Assembly: GCA_028287035.1 (NCBI GenBank)
Contig: JAQBQL010000243.1
Coordinates: 124,001 to 188,000, forward strand
Length of the DNA: 64,000 nucleotides
Source of the DNA: Labilithrix sp.
Lineage (GTDB): Bacteria > Myxococcota > Polyangia > Polyangiales > Polyangiaceae
Direction: 5' to 3'
Translations under genes and position numbers: made by a program
Shown here: piece by piece, positions 42,891 to 51,847 of the stretch
Position numbering within the stretch: the first letter of the stretch is position 1
Layout of the letters: each line of letters begins with the position of its first letter
The notes under the pieces: generated by a model
What the model saw: only the letters and a program-made list of their open reading frames with translations
Databases searched by the model: none
Told to the model about the DNA's origin: nothing

Positions 42891-43277
42891 ATGGCGACAG
42901 GCGGCGCGCCGAGCGGGCAGCATGTCCGTCGTGCCCGCATCGCATCGAGGAGGTCGAGACGCCTGGCGACCGCGTTCGAGCGAGACTTCGGCAAGGTGGA
43001 TCCGCCCTGGGGGAAGGCTCCGCCCGAGATCGCGGAGTGGACGCGGGAGATTCTCCGCCAGCCGGAGCCCGATATGGCGGGCCGCACGACGTGGCTGATC
43101 AAGCATCCAGAAGGGAGACGCTGGGTCGGGATGCGGGTGGGAACCTTCGTGGCCGACAGAGCTGCGCGTGCGTCGGGACGAACATCGGCGGAGCTGGTGT
43201 TCGCTCCCACGGCGGAGATCCTGCGGCTCGCGGACGTTCAGGTCACCGCGGGCGATACCAGCTCTCCACCACGGTGA
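42891..43277 (+). CDS. Possible hypothetical protein
   Basis: 128 residues from ATG 42891; the frame is open much farther upstream (through the divergent lipoprotein start), and residues just upstream (YIIAGSKDPREVAHLATAM) could also be coding. The C-terminal 80 residues look protein-like: FGKVDPPWGKAPPEIAEW, TTWLIKHPEGRRWVGMRVGTFVADRAA. No family is recognised. Its end overlaps the convergent coiled-coil gene by 35 bases, which lowers confidence. Confidence 0.45.
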   Translation: MATGGAPSGQHVRRARIASRRSRRLATAFERDFGKVDPPWGKAPPEIAEWTREILRQPEPDMAGRTTWLIKHPEGRRWVGMRVGTFVADRAARASGRTSAELVFAPTAEILRLADVQVTAGDTSSPPR

Positions 43278-43596
43278 TCAGGCGCTCCGCGTCGCGGACC
43301 CGGTCTTCCATGTCGGCGATGGACCGCTCGTCCGCGCTGCCGAGCAGGTCGAGCACGTCGAGACGCGTCGTCACCGCGGAGCGCTGCACGTCGACCGTCT
43401 GCGCGATGCGCTCCGACTCCTGCCTGAGCTGAGGGGTCGCGCGCTCGGCCCGTGCGCGGATCGTCTTCGTGCGCGCCGCGAGCTCGCGGACGCTCTCGCG
43501 CAGATCGGTGAGCCGCGGGGGCTCCGCGGCGGCGATGCTCGACCACCCGAGGGTGGCGCAGAGCGTGACGGCGAACAGCGACTTCGTGATCTTCAT
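43243..43596 (-). CDS. Small exported coiled-coil protein
   Basis: 117 residues from ATG 43596, with GGAGGT six bases upstream. A cleavable signal peptide (MKITKSLFAVTLCATLGWSS, then IAAAE) precedes a single helical domain of heptad type (LTDLRESVRELAARTKTIR ... ERSIADMEDRVRDAERLI). It is probably periplasmic, perhaps a lipid- or polymer-binding or chaperone-like helix bundle. No family is recognised. The good start site and signal support a real gene. Confidence 0.8.
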   Translation of the reverse strand: MKITKSLFAVTLCATLGWSSIAAAEPPRLTDLRESVRELAARTKTIRARAERATPQLRQESERIAQTVDVQRSAVTTRLDVLDLLGSADERSIADMEDRVRDAERLITVVESWYRPR

Positions 43597-43814
43597 CAGG
43601 CACCTCCGGTTGGTGAACGTCGATGCTGGCGGGGGTTGCATCGCGTATGCCCCAGCGTGGGAGCCCCGCGCACCTCGATTCGCCGCGAATGCACGCCACG
43701 CGCGTCGCCGCGCCTTTCTCGCCGTGCGCGCCGCGTGGCGCATGACGCCACGAAGCGGGCGCATCGCGCCATCATTCCCGCCGCGCGTCGCGCCACCACG
43801 CTACGTTTCGCCGG

Positions 43815-44546
43815 GTGCCGTCCCGTCTCCTGCTCGTCGTGCTCGCCGCGTGCAGCGGCTCCGGAACGCACGAGGAGCCCGCCACACCCCTCGATTCGGG
43901 GGCGCCGCCTCCAAGCGCAGACGCAGACGCGGACGCCGGGTCGGGAGACGGGTGGGCCCGCTACGTGATCGAGACCGGCGCTCACGCTGCGACGCTCACG
44001 ACGGGCGCGTCCGGCAATCCGCGTGACGGGCTCGCGAGCGGCGTGGCGGCGCGCGACTACGAGCTCGCGCTCGACGCGTCGGCGGCTTACGTCCTCACCG
44101 CGCCCACGCAGCCCGACGACCAGCTCGACTGGAACAAGCTCCCAGGCCTCTCGGATTGCGGCTCGTTCGATCTCGCCGCGGACGGCCTGATGTTCGGCTG
44201 GCGGTACCGACCGGACACGGCGCCGGCGCGCCTCGAGATCACTGCCTATGCCAACAACGCGGGCGCCCACCTCACCGCGGACGAGCCGCTCGTCTCGCTC
44301 GACGCCGACGACCTGACCAGCGCGACGCCGCTCCGTTACCGCCTCCGCATGGACGCGGCGGTCTACTCGTTCCGGATCTCCGGCGTCGTGCGCGGACGGG
44401 TCATCGAGGTCGAGGCGGCGTTGCCTCGACGGTGCGCGGAGACTGCGCCGGAGAGCCTCGTCACGCAGTGGGCCGGCGGGTTCTACTTCGGCGGCACCTC
44501 GACCGCACCGTCGAGGATCACGGCAGGGATCTTCGAACATCGATGA
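43815..44546 (+). CDS. Lipoprotein with beta-rich domain
   Basis: 243 residues from GTG 43815. A short signal (PSRLLLVVLAACSGS) gives a lipobox Cys at about 13, then an acidic Asp/Ala linker to residue 45. The globular part (50-243) has alternating strands such as AAYVLTAPTQ, GLMFGWRYRPDTAPARLEITAYAN and RYRLRMDAAVYSFRISG, with a likely single disulfide (DCGSFD and RRCAET). No family known to me. It lies alone, 122 bases before the next gene. Confidence 0.78.
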   Translation: MPSRLLLVVLAACSGSGTHEEPATPLDSGAPPPSADADADAGSGDGWARYVIETGAHAATLTTGASGNPRDGLASGVAARDYELALDASAAYVLTAPTQPDDQLDWNKLPGLSDCGSFDLAADGLMFGWRYRPDTAPARLEITAYANNAGAHLTADEPLVSLDADDLTSATPLRYRLRMDAAVYSFRISGVVRGRVIEVEAALPRRCAETAPESLVTQWAGGFYFGGTSTAPSRITAGIFEHR

Positions 44547-44668
44547 TGGCTAGCGGGACCATATCTTCGTGGCTATTTTGCAGTCGCGCTCGCGTGTCAT
44601 CGCGCAGCGCCGCCCCACTCTGGCGTCCCGTGCTTGAACATCGTGGCATAAATGCTTCACTGGTCACG

Positions 44669-44998
44669 ATGTCGATGGATCAGCTCGAAGCGGTGGTGAA
44701 CGAGGTGAGTGACAAGGACTGGGCGTGGTGGCCGTTCCTCTGGATGCGGCCCGAGAAGCACGGGCACCTCTCGGTCGTGCGCGTCGCCGCGATGGCGATG
44801 CTCTATGGTCTTCCCGCGAGCGTGCTCACCGAGCTCGGGATCAAGCTGCAGTACGCGGCGTCCGCTGCCGAGATCGCGGGCACGGCGCTCTTCTTCCCGG
44901 TCCTCTTCCTCCTGGTCGGCACCGTCTTCGTCGCGCCCATGTGGAACCGGCGCGCCGCATCTCTGCGGTCACGGCGCGCCGCCGGCTGCGGCGCCTGA
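44669..44998 (+). CDS. Small two-helix membrane protein
   Basis: 109 residues from ATG 44669 (a second Met two codons on). After a charged amphipathic start (DQLEAVVNEVSDKDWAWW) two hydrophobic segments follow, about 37-55 (VVRVAAMAMLYGLPASVL) and 68-92 (IAGTALFFPVLFLLVGTVFVA), then a basic end. An inner-membrane protein with both ends inside is likely. No family is recognised. The arylamine N-acetyltransferase begins 10 bases later in the same direction. Confidence 0.7.
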   Translation: MSMDQLEAVVNEVSDKDWAWWPFLWMRPEKHGHLSVVRVAAMAMLYGLPASVLTELGIKLQYAASAAEIAGTALFFPVLFLLVGTVFVAPMWNRRAASLRSRRAAGCGA

Positions 44999-45008
44999 CC
45001 GAGCGGCG

Positions 45009-45830
45009 ATGCCCGACGCGATCGATCTCGACGCCTACTTCGCGCGCATCGGGCTCGCCCGGCCGCAACGACCCACGCTCGAGGCGCTGAACGCGATCGC
45101 CCACGCGCACGTGCAGGCGATCCCCTTCGAGAACCTCGACGTCCTCCTCGGCCGTCCCATCCCTCTCGACCTACGCGCGCTCGAGGACAAGCTGGTTCAC
45201 GCGCGCCGCGGCGGGTATTGCTTCGAGCAGAACACGCTCCTCCTCCACGTGCTCGAGGCGCTCGGGTTCGAGGTGAAGCCGCTCAGCGCGCGCGTTCGCT
45301 ACCAGCGTCCTCGGGAATTCACGCCGCCCCGCACGCACCTGCTCCTCCGCGTGGAGCTCGACGAGTCGTGGCTGGTCGACGTCGGCGTCGGCGCGATGTC
45401 GCCGACCGCGGCGCTGCGACTCGCCGAGACCGGACCGCAGAGGACGCCGCACGAGACGCGCCGCCTGCTGCGCGAGGACGGGCGCATCTATCATCAGGTG
45501 CTGTTCGGGGACGCGTGGCACGATATATGTGAATTGACGCTCGAGGAAATGCCACCGATCGATCGCGAGGTCGCAAACTGGTACACGAGCGCGCACCCCG
45601 GCTCGCATTTCAAGGTCCGCCTCCTCGTGGCGCGGGCCCTTCCCGACGGCGGGCGTGCCACCCTGCTGAATCGCGAGCTGGCAGTGCGAGGCCGGGGCGG
45701 GCGCGCCGAGCGCCGGGTGATAGAGTCGCCGGCGGAGCTCCTGGACACACTCGAAGCGCAGTTCGGATTGACCTTTCCGGCCGGCACGCGCTTCACGTGC
45801 GACGCGCTCGACTGGCCATCCAGCGCGTAG
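45009..45830 (+). CDS. nat: Arylamine N-acetyltransferase
   Basis: 273 residues from ATG 45009. It has the NAT fold and full catalytic triad: Cys71 in RRGGYCFEQN, His110 in PRTHLLLRV, Asp124 in WLVDVGVG. The N-terminal PFENLDVLLGRPI is also diagnostic. It acetylates arylamines or hydrazines with acetyl-CoA in the cytosol; in bacteria related roles include antibiotic amide closure and sterol-lipid turnover, neither of which the context supports. Ten bases after the small membrane protein gene and six before a methyltransferase remnant. Confidence 0.95.
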   Translation: MPDAIDLDAYFARIGLARPQRPTLEALNAIAHAHVQAIPFENLDVLLGRPIPLDLRALEDKLVHARRGGYCFEQNTLLLHVLEALGFEVKPLSARVRYQRPREFTPPRTHLLLRVELDESWLVDVGVGAMSPTAALRLAETGPQRTPHETRRLLREDGRIYHQVLFGDAWHDICELTLEEMPPIDREVANWYTSAHPGSHFKVRLLVARALPDGGRATLLNRELAVRGRGGRAERRVIESPAELLDTLEAQFGLTFPAGTRFTCDALDWPSSA

Positions 45831-45859
45831 GACCCCATGCCCGAGAAGCCCAAGATCGA

Positions 45860-46251
45860 GAGGGGCAAGCGGGGCACGGCGTCGACCAGTACGTCATCCT
45901 CGGGGCGGGGCTCGACACCTTCGCGCAGCGGAAGCCCCAGCTCGCGTCACGCTTCCGGATCTTCGAAGTCGACCAGCCTGCTCCTCGGGAGTGGAAACGG
46001 CGCCGCCTCGAGGACCTCGGGTTCGGTGTTCCCGCGTTCCTGCACCTCGTGCCTGTCGACTTCGAGGCAGGAGACACGTGGTGGGACCGCCTTCCCGACG
46101 CCGGCTTCGACCGGTCGCGCCCGGCGGTCGTCGCGTCGACGGGGGTGACCACGTACCTGACCCGCGACACGATCGCAGCTACTTCGCGGCCCGCCCCGAT
46201 GGTCTCCGGCCTCCGCTGAATTCCGAGGAGCTGCTCGTCGCCACGACCTGA
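45860..46251 (+). pseudogene. Leucine-carboxyl-methyltransferase-family pseudogene
   Basis: A truncated and internally deleted member of the PPM/TIGR00027 SAM methyltransferase family. The surviving start GVDQYVILGAGLDTFAQR (from about 45878) is motif I, normally near residue 85; the N-terminal part is gone. After ASTGVTTYLTRDTIA the sequence jumps, with a change of frame at about 46175, straight to the family's C-terminal end (YFAARPDGLRPP, then EELLVATT and stop at 46251). About 90-100 codons are missing. It sits six bases after the N-acetyltransferase. Confidence 0.8.
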
Positions 46252-46254
46252 CGC

Positions 46255-47103
46255 TCACCTCGCCTTGCGGTAGCTCCTCGGGAAGTCGACCGCGTCGAAG
46301 AGCGTGCGACGCGTGCCGTCCTTCAGGAGCGTTCGTTTGAACCGGTCCCACGGATCGCTCTCGAGCGTCATCGACCATCCCGGCGGCATGCGCGTCCGGT
46401 AGCCGGGACCGTCGGGTCGGCGTTCGTTGAGCAGCGCTTCCTCCCCTTCGTGGACGAGCGCCGCGAGGCAGAAGCGGTCGAGATACGCGTACACCTCGTC
46501 GACCGACGGCTCGGGCAGCGCGAGGAGCCAGTCCGAGAGCACCGGGACCGGCACGAGGTGCTCGTGCTTGTACGCGCGCTTGGCGCGCGAGCTCTTGAAG
46601 GCGGCGTGCGCGTCGCGTGCGGCCCTCGTCGAGGGCAGACGCTCGAAGGCGGCATCGTCGTTCCAGTGGGCCTCGACCTTGAGGACGTCTCCCTGGATCG
46701 CGTCGGCCGTCCACCGGCGCAGGAGATCGGCAACGAGCCGCTGGATGAGGGCCTTGTAGCGCGGCTCGTTCGCGCGCAACGCTTCGACGACGCGCGTGGC
46801 GAGCCACCGCTTATCGCTCTCGGTGAGGTACGACGTGCTCGCCGCGGCAAGTGCCGGCGCGAAGGTCGTGTTGGTGGCGACCCACCAGGTCTCGTCACCC
46901 TTCGGCGAGCGACGCGGGCCGTCCTCCCAGCGGCTTCGATCCTTGGTGGCCGGTCGGTTCACGGGCCACGCGAGGATCTCCTCGACGGTCGCCTCGAGCG
47001 TGACCTCGTACTCGAAGAGACCGCCACTGACGGGCGTGCCGGCGAGCGGGCCGCCTCCCAGATCGAGGGTGCGCGAGTGCGACTGCAGAACATAACGCGG
47101 CAT
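46255..47103 (-). CDS. Hypothetical soluble protein
   Basis: 282 residues from ATG 47103; an earlier in-frame ATG adds non-coding-like residues. It is a mixed alpha/beta protein without signal or membrane segment; notable parts are LFEYEVTLEATVEEILAW, ESDKRWLATRVVEALRANEP and the C-terminal GTRRTLFDAVDFPRSYRK. I recognise no family. It converges on the methyltransferase remnant (3 bases) and starts 137 bases from the divergent small membrane gene. Confidence 0.65.
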   Translation of the reverse strand: MPRYVLQSHSRTLDLGGGPLAGTPVSGGLFEYEVTLEATVEEILAWPVNRPATKDRSRWEDGPRRSPKGDETWWVATNTTFAPALAAASTSYLTESDKRWLATRVVEALRANEPRYKALIQRLVADLLRRWTADAIQGDVLKVEAHWNDDAAFERLPSTRAARDAHAAFKSSRAKRAYKHEHLVPVPVLSDWLLALPEPSVDEVYAYLDRFCLAALVHEGEEALLNERRPDGPGYRTRMPPGWSMTLESDPWDRFKRTLLKDGTRRTLFDAVDFPRSYRKAR

Positions 47104-47239
47104 GAAGGTGGCGCAGCATATACCCGCCCCTCCCGCGCCGGCGATCGGCCACACGAGCCGTTGCCGCTCACGGACGATTTCCTTCGCGCGAGCGAAGCCT
47201 CGGGGCTGGCGCGCGGCTCGCTGCGATACGCTCGGGCCC

Positions 47240-47422
47240 ATGACGGGTCGGTCCCTCACGGCTTCGGTGGGCGCCCCCGACCAGCCTCATCGGGTCTCGA
47301 GCGGGAACCGCAAGAGCATCGCCATCGTGTTCGGGGCCATTGCCGCCATCGTCCTTCTCGTCTGGGTGTCGAGGACGCTCGCCCGGTGGAGCGGAGGCCG
47401 TGGCGGTGACGGGAGCGACTGA
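47240..47422 (+). CDS. Tiny single-pass membrane protein
   Basis: 60 residues from ATG 47240. Residues 1-26 are polar; residues about 28-46 (SIAIVFGAIAAIVLLVWVS) form one membrane helix, then a short Gly/Arg/Asp tail. No family can be told from so short a sequence. The clean helix and free-standing position support a gene. Confidence 0.5.
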   Translation: MTGRSLTASVGAPDQPHRVSSGNRKSIAIVFGAIAAIVLLVWVSRTLARWSGGRGGDGSD

Positions 47423-47467
47423 GGCGCACGTCGCGTCACCCGCGTTGCCTCCACGCGACGGGGCAAG

Positions 47468-48928
47468 TCACTGGTTGAGCCCGCAGGTCACGTCCTCGCG
47501 CTGCGTTTCGTACACGGTCCGTGAGAGGAGGTCCTTCGCCACCTGGGCCCCGGTGCTGATGACCTGCCCGGCCGCGCTCTCGGTGACGTCCAGGAACAGC
47601 CCTACCTTTCCGCTCAGCTTCGTCGTGATGTTCGCGCATGGCGAGAGCGCCACCGCGCCGCGCGCGGTTACCACCGAAGAGACCGAGTTGGAGAACGACG
47701 CCCCGACCACGAAGAGCCCGTCGAGTCCGACCCCGAGATCGACCTTCGGAAGCGTGGCGACGAATCCAAAGGCGGCGGGTCCTGTCGCCAGCGTCCCCTG
47801 GTCACCGTCGAAGGCGACGTGGCCATCCGCCGTGCCGGTTCCGCCTCCGGCGCGGTCCGTGACGTGAACGCCCCCATCGCTCGTGTACGTGATGCTCACC
47901 TTGCCGGTTGTCGTGGTGTTCGCTCCGGAAGCGCCGAGGATGACGCCCACGCTCGACTTGAGCTTGAGCACCATGGGCACCTCGCCCAGGAAAAACTGCT
48001 GCTTGTAGCTGAGACCCGGGGCCATGATCTTGTTGTAGCCGGTGCCTCCTTTATTGATGCGGACGGCCCATGACAGCTCGGCGTCCCCGGACGTCTTCAC
48101 GTCGAACGTCTGCTGGCGAGTGACATGGTCATGCACGGCGACCTTGAAGCGCGTGCCGAGCCCGTTGATGTTTCCGGACATGTGGATCTTCGCGTCGAAG
48201 GAACCGGAAGTCTTCGTCAGGGTGATGTCGTAGTGCAGCTTGTCGTCTCCAACGGAGGCGGACTGCTTCTGTACATGCCACCCGTCGAGCAGCAGGTCCT
48301 TCGCGCTGTCGATGAGCGAGCGACCCGGACCCGTTTCCGTGGTGGAGCTACCATTCAGGGGCGGCGGAACCTCGTCGAGTGGCGCGAGGCCGAGCGGCGA
48401 AGGCTTGAACGACGCCGGTGCCGGGGTGCCTCCCTCCGGCTCGGGCGCGTCAGTTGCGCTCGCGTCCGCTGCGTGTTCCGGGACGACGGCCTCGATGTCG
48501 GAATCGGAATCGTTGAAGGGCGTATCGAAGATCACGCCGCCCTCGAGCGAAATATCGCCGTCCTCGATGAAGTCCTGGAATGCCACGGGGCCTTGCTCGA
48601 CCTCGAGATGGTCGTCAGTGGTCTTCACGCTCGCCACCTTGAGCACGCCTCGCCCGGCAATGACGGTCACGCTGCCGGCGTCGAGCGACACCGTCGTAGC
48701 GGCGTCGGGCTTCAGCCATAATCCCCGCCCCTGGTGTGGTACCAGGAGCGCATCCCACGACGTCGCGGCGACCCGGCGCACCTCGGGCCGGAGAGCGTAA
48801 TGCGAGGTGGCCACAAGCGGCGGTAACGGGGTACTCGGTCCCGTCCCTTCGTCGGACGAGCCGCAGCCAGCGCTGGTCCCGGCAGTGAACAGCAAGAGGC
48901 CGAGGAACGCACGGGAGTTGACAGGCAT
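47468..48928 (-). CDS. Large lipoprotein, beta-rich
   Basis: 486 residues from ATG 48928. The signal ends LLFTAGTSAGCGS (Cys22). The first 150 residues and a Pro/Ala/Asp linker (to about 200) precede a long beta domain (215-486) of short alternating strands such as KLHYDITLTKTSGSFDAKI, ELSWAVRINKGG and FVATLPKVDLGVGLDGLFVVGASFS, with an end Cys pair (SPCANI and VTCGLNQ). It is a surface-anchored protein of unknown role; similar large lipoproteins are typical of this bacterial group. Confidence 0.8.
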   Translation of the reverse strand: MPVNSRAFLGLLLFTAGTSAGCGSSDEGTGPSTPLPPLVATSHYALRPEVRRVAATSWDALLVPHQGRGLWLKPDAATTVSLDAGSVTVIAGRGVLKVASVKTTDDHLEVEQGPVAFQDFIEDGDISLEGGVIFDTPFNDSDSDIEAVVPEHAADASATDAPEPEGGTPAPASFKPSPLGLAPLDEVPPPLNGSSTTETGPGRSLIDSAKDLLLDGWHVQKQSASVGDDKLHYDITLTKTSGSFDAKIHMSGNINGLGTRFKVAVHDHVTRQQTFDVKTSGDAELSWAVRINKGGTGYNKIMAPGLSYKQQFFLGEVPMVLKLKSSVGVILGASGANTTTTGKVSITYTSDGGVHVTDRAGGGTGTADGHVAFDGDQGTLATGPAAFGFVATLPKVDLGVGLDGLFVVGASFSNSVSSVVTARGAVALSPCANITTKLSGKVGLFLDVTESAAGQVISTGAQVAKDLLSRTVYETQREDVTCGLNQ

Positions 48929-49009
48929 GGTCCGCCTGCTCGGCCGGGATGGCGCGGAGTTGCGTGCCGCCGGTGCAGCTAGGCCGATGGGCCGTCGCGT
49001 GCCGCCGCG

Positions 49010-49714
49010 CTACGCCGGAGGGAGGACGGCGTACTGAAGGTGCACGACGCCGTGGGGCATCGCCTTGCACGACGTGAGCTGCAGCCGCACGCGGCCGGCG
49101 AGGCCCGAGGCCTCGGGGACGTCGAACACGCCATTGATCCCCGGCGCGCCGTCCAGCGCGGGCGCCACCAGCAGATGCACCTCATCGATGACGCCGGCCG
49201 CAAGCAGGGAGCCGTTCACGTTCCCGCCGCCCTCGACGATGAGGCGATCGATGCCGAGCTCGCGGCGAAGTGTGCCGAGGAACGTCTTCGGGTCCATGGC
49301 GGCATCCTCGGCGACCACGTACGAGACGCCGTCCGCGGCGAGCTCCGCGAGGTGAGCGTCAGAGACGTCCGGACCGAGCAGCACGACGACGTGGTCCCCT
49401 CCGACGTCGGCCTTCGCGAAGTGGAGCTTGCCGGAACGGTCGAGGGCGACGGCGTAGCTCTTCGCGTCGCGATTGGCGAAGTGGTGCGGGCGCGCCGGCG
49501 GATCGAAGCTCGCCGGGGGATGGGCAGTCGCCTTGCTCATCTCGGCCATCGTCACGCGACCGACCAGCCACGCCTTTCCCCCGAGCTCGTCGTGAAGGTC
49601 CTCGTACGCCTTCGACCAGTCCTTGCGCGTGCCGTCCGGGCTCTCCGTCCAGCGGCTCGGGTGGATACGGCCGTCGAGCGAGACCATCATCAGGCAAGCG
49701 ACATGGGGCTTCAT
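49010..49714 (-). CDS. RibD-C/DHFR-like reductase
   Basis: 234 residues from ATG 49714; the open frame upstream is not coding-like. Family motifs: CLMMVSLDGRIHPSRW, AWLVGRVTMAEM, VVVLLGPD, IDRLIVEGGGNVNGSLLAAG and EVHLLVAPALDG. This is the RibD C-terminal reductase fold (5-amino-6-uracil reductase group), but without the deaminase domain and outside any riboflavin operon, so another NADPH-linked reduction is likelier. Divergent from the histidine kinase gene. Confidence 0.9.
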   Translation of the reverse strand: MKPHVACLMMVSLDGRIHPSRWTESPDGTRKDWSKAYEDLHDELGGKAWLVGRVTMAEMSKATAHPPASFDPPARPHHFANRDAKSYAVALDRSGKLHFAKADVGGDHVVVLLGPDVSDAHLAELAADGVSYVVAEDAAMDPKTFLGTLRRELGIDRLIVEGGGNVNGSLLAAGVIDEVHLLVAPALDGAPGINGVFDVPEASGLAGRVRLQLTSCKAMPHGVVHLQYAVLPPA

Positions 49715-49833
49715 GGGGGCGGAGAGCGTACCCGGAAGCCCGACGAGCGTCACCGCGCGTCGCCGCACGGTGATACGCTGGTCGACGAGTGGAGAGATCC
49801 CGGGGCCGCGCCGGGTGAGGGGGATGTCCAACG

Positions 49834-51840
49834 GTGAGTGAAGACGCGCTACGGCGGCGGATCGAGGAGCTCGAAGCCGAGCTCGCGGAGCGGGACCGCT
49901 CGTCGGTGGCGAGCAACGCCATGGCGGCGCGCTTCCGGGCGATGGTCGAGAACGGCGCCGATGCCATGTGGCTGTTCGGCCCGGACAGCATCGTCACCTA
50001 TGCGAGCCCTTCCACCCGGCGGATCCTCGGGATCGGACCGTCGCACGTCGTGGGCACGGTCGCCTCGCTCTGGGTCCACGCGGACGACCGCGGGCGGGTC
50101 GAGCGAGAGACGCGCGCGCTGTTCCGTGACCCCACGCGCGGCCGCGTCTTCGAGTTCCGGACGCCCGAGATCGACGGCGTGGCGCGGTGGGTCGAATGCA
50201 CGGCCACCAACATGCTCGCCGATCCCGCCGTCGGAGCGATCGTCCTCAACGTCCGTGACATCACCGATCGCAAGCGTGCCGAGGAGCGCGGCGCCGCGGT
50301 CGTCGCCACCGCGCTCGACGCCGTCATCGTCACAGACGAGGACGGCAAGATCATCGAGTTCAACCCGGCCGCGGAGCATACGTTCGGCATCGCGCGGGCT
50401 CGGGCGCTGGGCGCCACGCTCGCCGAGACCATCATCCCGGAACGCTTCCGCCGCGAGCACGAGGACGGCGTCGCGCGACTGCGCGCGACCGGCATACCCT
50501 CCATCCTCGGCAAGCGGGTCGAGCGGTGGGCGATGCGCGCCGACGGCACCGAGATCCCCGTCGAGCTGTCCGTCTCGCGCGTCGGGACCGCCACCGCGTC
50601 GGTGTACGTCGGGTTCATCCGTGACCTCTCCGACAAGCGCATGGCCGAGGCGGCATTGCGGCGGTCGGAGGAGGAGCTACGGCAGGCGCAGAAGATGGAG
50701 GCGGTGGGGCGCCTGGCGGGCGGCGTGGCCCACGACTTCAACAACCTGCTCACGGTGATCCTGAGCTACACGGCAATCCTCGTCGAGGGCACCGGCGTAG
50801 GCGACCCCGCACGCGCGGACCTCGAGGAGGTGCAGAGCGCCGCGGAGCGCGCGACGGAGCTCACCCGCCAGCTCCTCGCGTTCAGCCGCAAGCAGCTCCT
50901 CGCGCCGGTCGTCATGGATCTCAACGACAGCGTCCGCGGCGTCCAGAAGCTCCTGGCGCGCTTGCTCGGGGAAGACGTCGGGCTGTCGCTCCACACGACG
51001 ACGCATCCCTGCCCGGTCGACGCCGACCCCGGCCAGATCGAGCAGGTCATCATGAACCTGGTGGTGAACGCGCGGGACGCGATGCCCACCGGAGGAAGCA
51101 TCACGCTCGAGACCTCGAACGTGGTGCTCCAGGCGGCGCGCTCCGACCATGGCGCACTGGTCCCGCCGGGGCGTTACTCGATGATCGCGGTCACCGACAC
51201 CGGCACCGGGATGGACGACGCGACCATCGAGCGCATCTTCGAGCCGTTCTTCACGACGAAGGACACGAGCAAGGGGACGGGTCTCGGGCTCTCCACCGTG
51301 TACGGGATCATCCAGCAGAGCGGCGGACACATCCTCGTACGCAGCGCGATGGGCAAGGGGTCGACCTTCGAGGTCTATCTTCCCTGCAGCGAGCGAGACG
51401 CGGCGAATCCCCTGCCCGCGCCCCCCTTCGCGGCCGCGCGCCGGCAGGCGACCGAGACCATTCTCCTCGTCGAGGACGAGGAGCCGGTGCGCCTGGTCAT
51501 CCGCACCATCCTCCGCAAGCTCGGCTATCACGTGCTCGAAGCGCAGAACGGCGGGGAAGCCTTTCTGCTCTCCGAGCAGCACGCGGGGACGATCGACCTG
51601 CTCCTCACGGACATGGTCATGCCGCGCATGAACGGTCGTCAGCTCGCGGAGCGCCTCGCGGTGCACCGTCCCGACATGAAGATCCTCTACATGTCCGGGT
51701 ACACCGAGGACGGACGCGTCCGCGACGGCGTGCACGACGCGGAGATGGCATTCCTGCAGAAGCCGATCACGCCCGGAGCGCTGCTCGAGAAGGTCCGGCA
51801 GGTGCTCGAGGGCGAACGAACGGTGGCGAGCGTCGGCTGA
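49834..51840 (+). CDS. Hybrid histidine kinase (PAS-PAS-HK-REC)
   Basis: 668 residues from GTG 49834. A short coiled coil opens the protein, then PAS 1 (about 32-145; FRAMVENGADAMWLFG) and PAS 2 (about 150-270; ALDAVIVTDEDGKIIEFNPAAEHTFG). The HisKA has GGVAHDFNNLL with His300, the ATPase shows NARDAM, DTGTGM and GTGLGLSTV (G boxes), and the C-terminal receiver has LLLTDMVMP (Asp593) and a KP pair. No membrane segment: cytosolic. The stop is 8 bases from the convergent lipoprotein. A second, shorter kinase lies at 61621. Confidence 0.95.
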   Translation: MSEDALRRRIEELEAELAERDRSSVASNAMAARFRAMVENGADAMWLFGPDSIVTYASPSTRRILGIGPSHVVGTVASLWVHADDRGRVERETRALFRDPTRGRVFEFRTPEIDGVARWVECTATNMLADPAVGAIVLNVRDITDRKRAEERGAAVVATALDAVIVTDEDGKIIEFNPAAEHTFGIARARALGATLAETIIPERFRREHEDGVARLRATGIPSILGKRVERWAMRADGTEIPVELSVSRVGTATASVYVGFIRDLSDKRMAEAALRRSEEELRQAQKMEAVGRLAGGVAHDFNNLLTVILSYTAILVEGTGVGDPARADLEEVQSAAERATELTRQLLAFSRKQLLAPVVMDLNDSVRGVQKLLARLLGEDVGLSLHTTTHPCPVDADPGQIEQVIMNLVVNARDAMPTGGSITLETSNVVLQAARSDHGALVPPGRYSMIAVTDTGTGMDDATIERIFEPFFTTKDTSKGTGLGLSTVYGIIQQSGGHILVRSAMGKGSTFEVYLPCSERDAANPLPAPPFAAARRQATETILLVEDEEPVRLVIRTILRKLGYHVLEAQNGGEAFLLSEQHAGTIDLLLTDMVMPRMNGRQLAERLAVHRPDMKILYMSGYTEDGRVRDGVHDAEMAFLQKPITPGALLEKVRQVLEGERTVASVG

Positions 51841-51847
51841 GCGCCGC

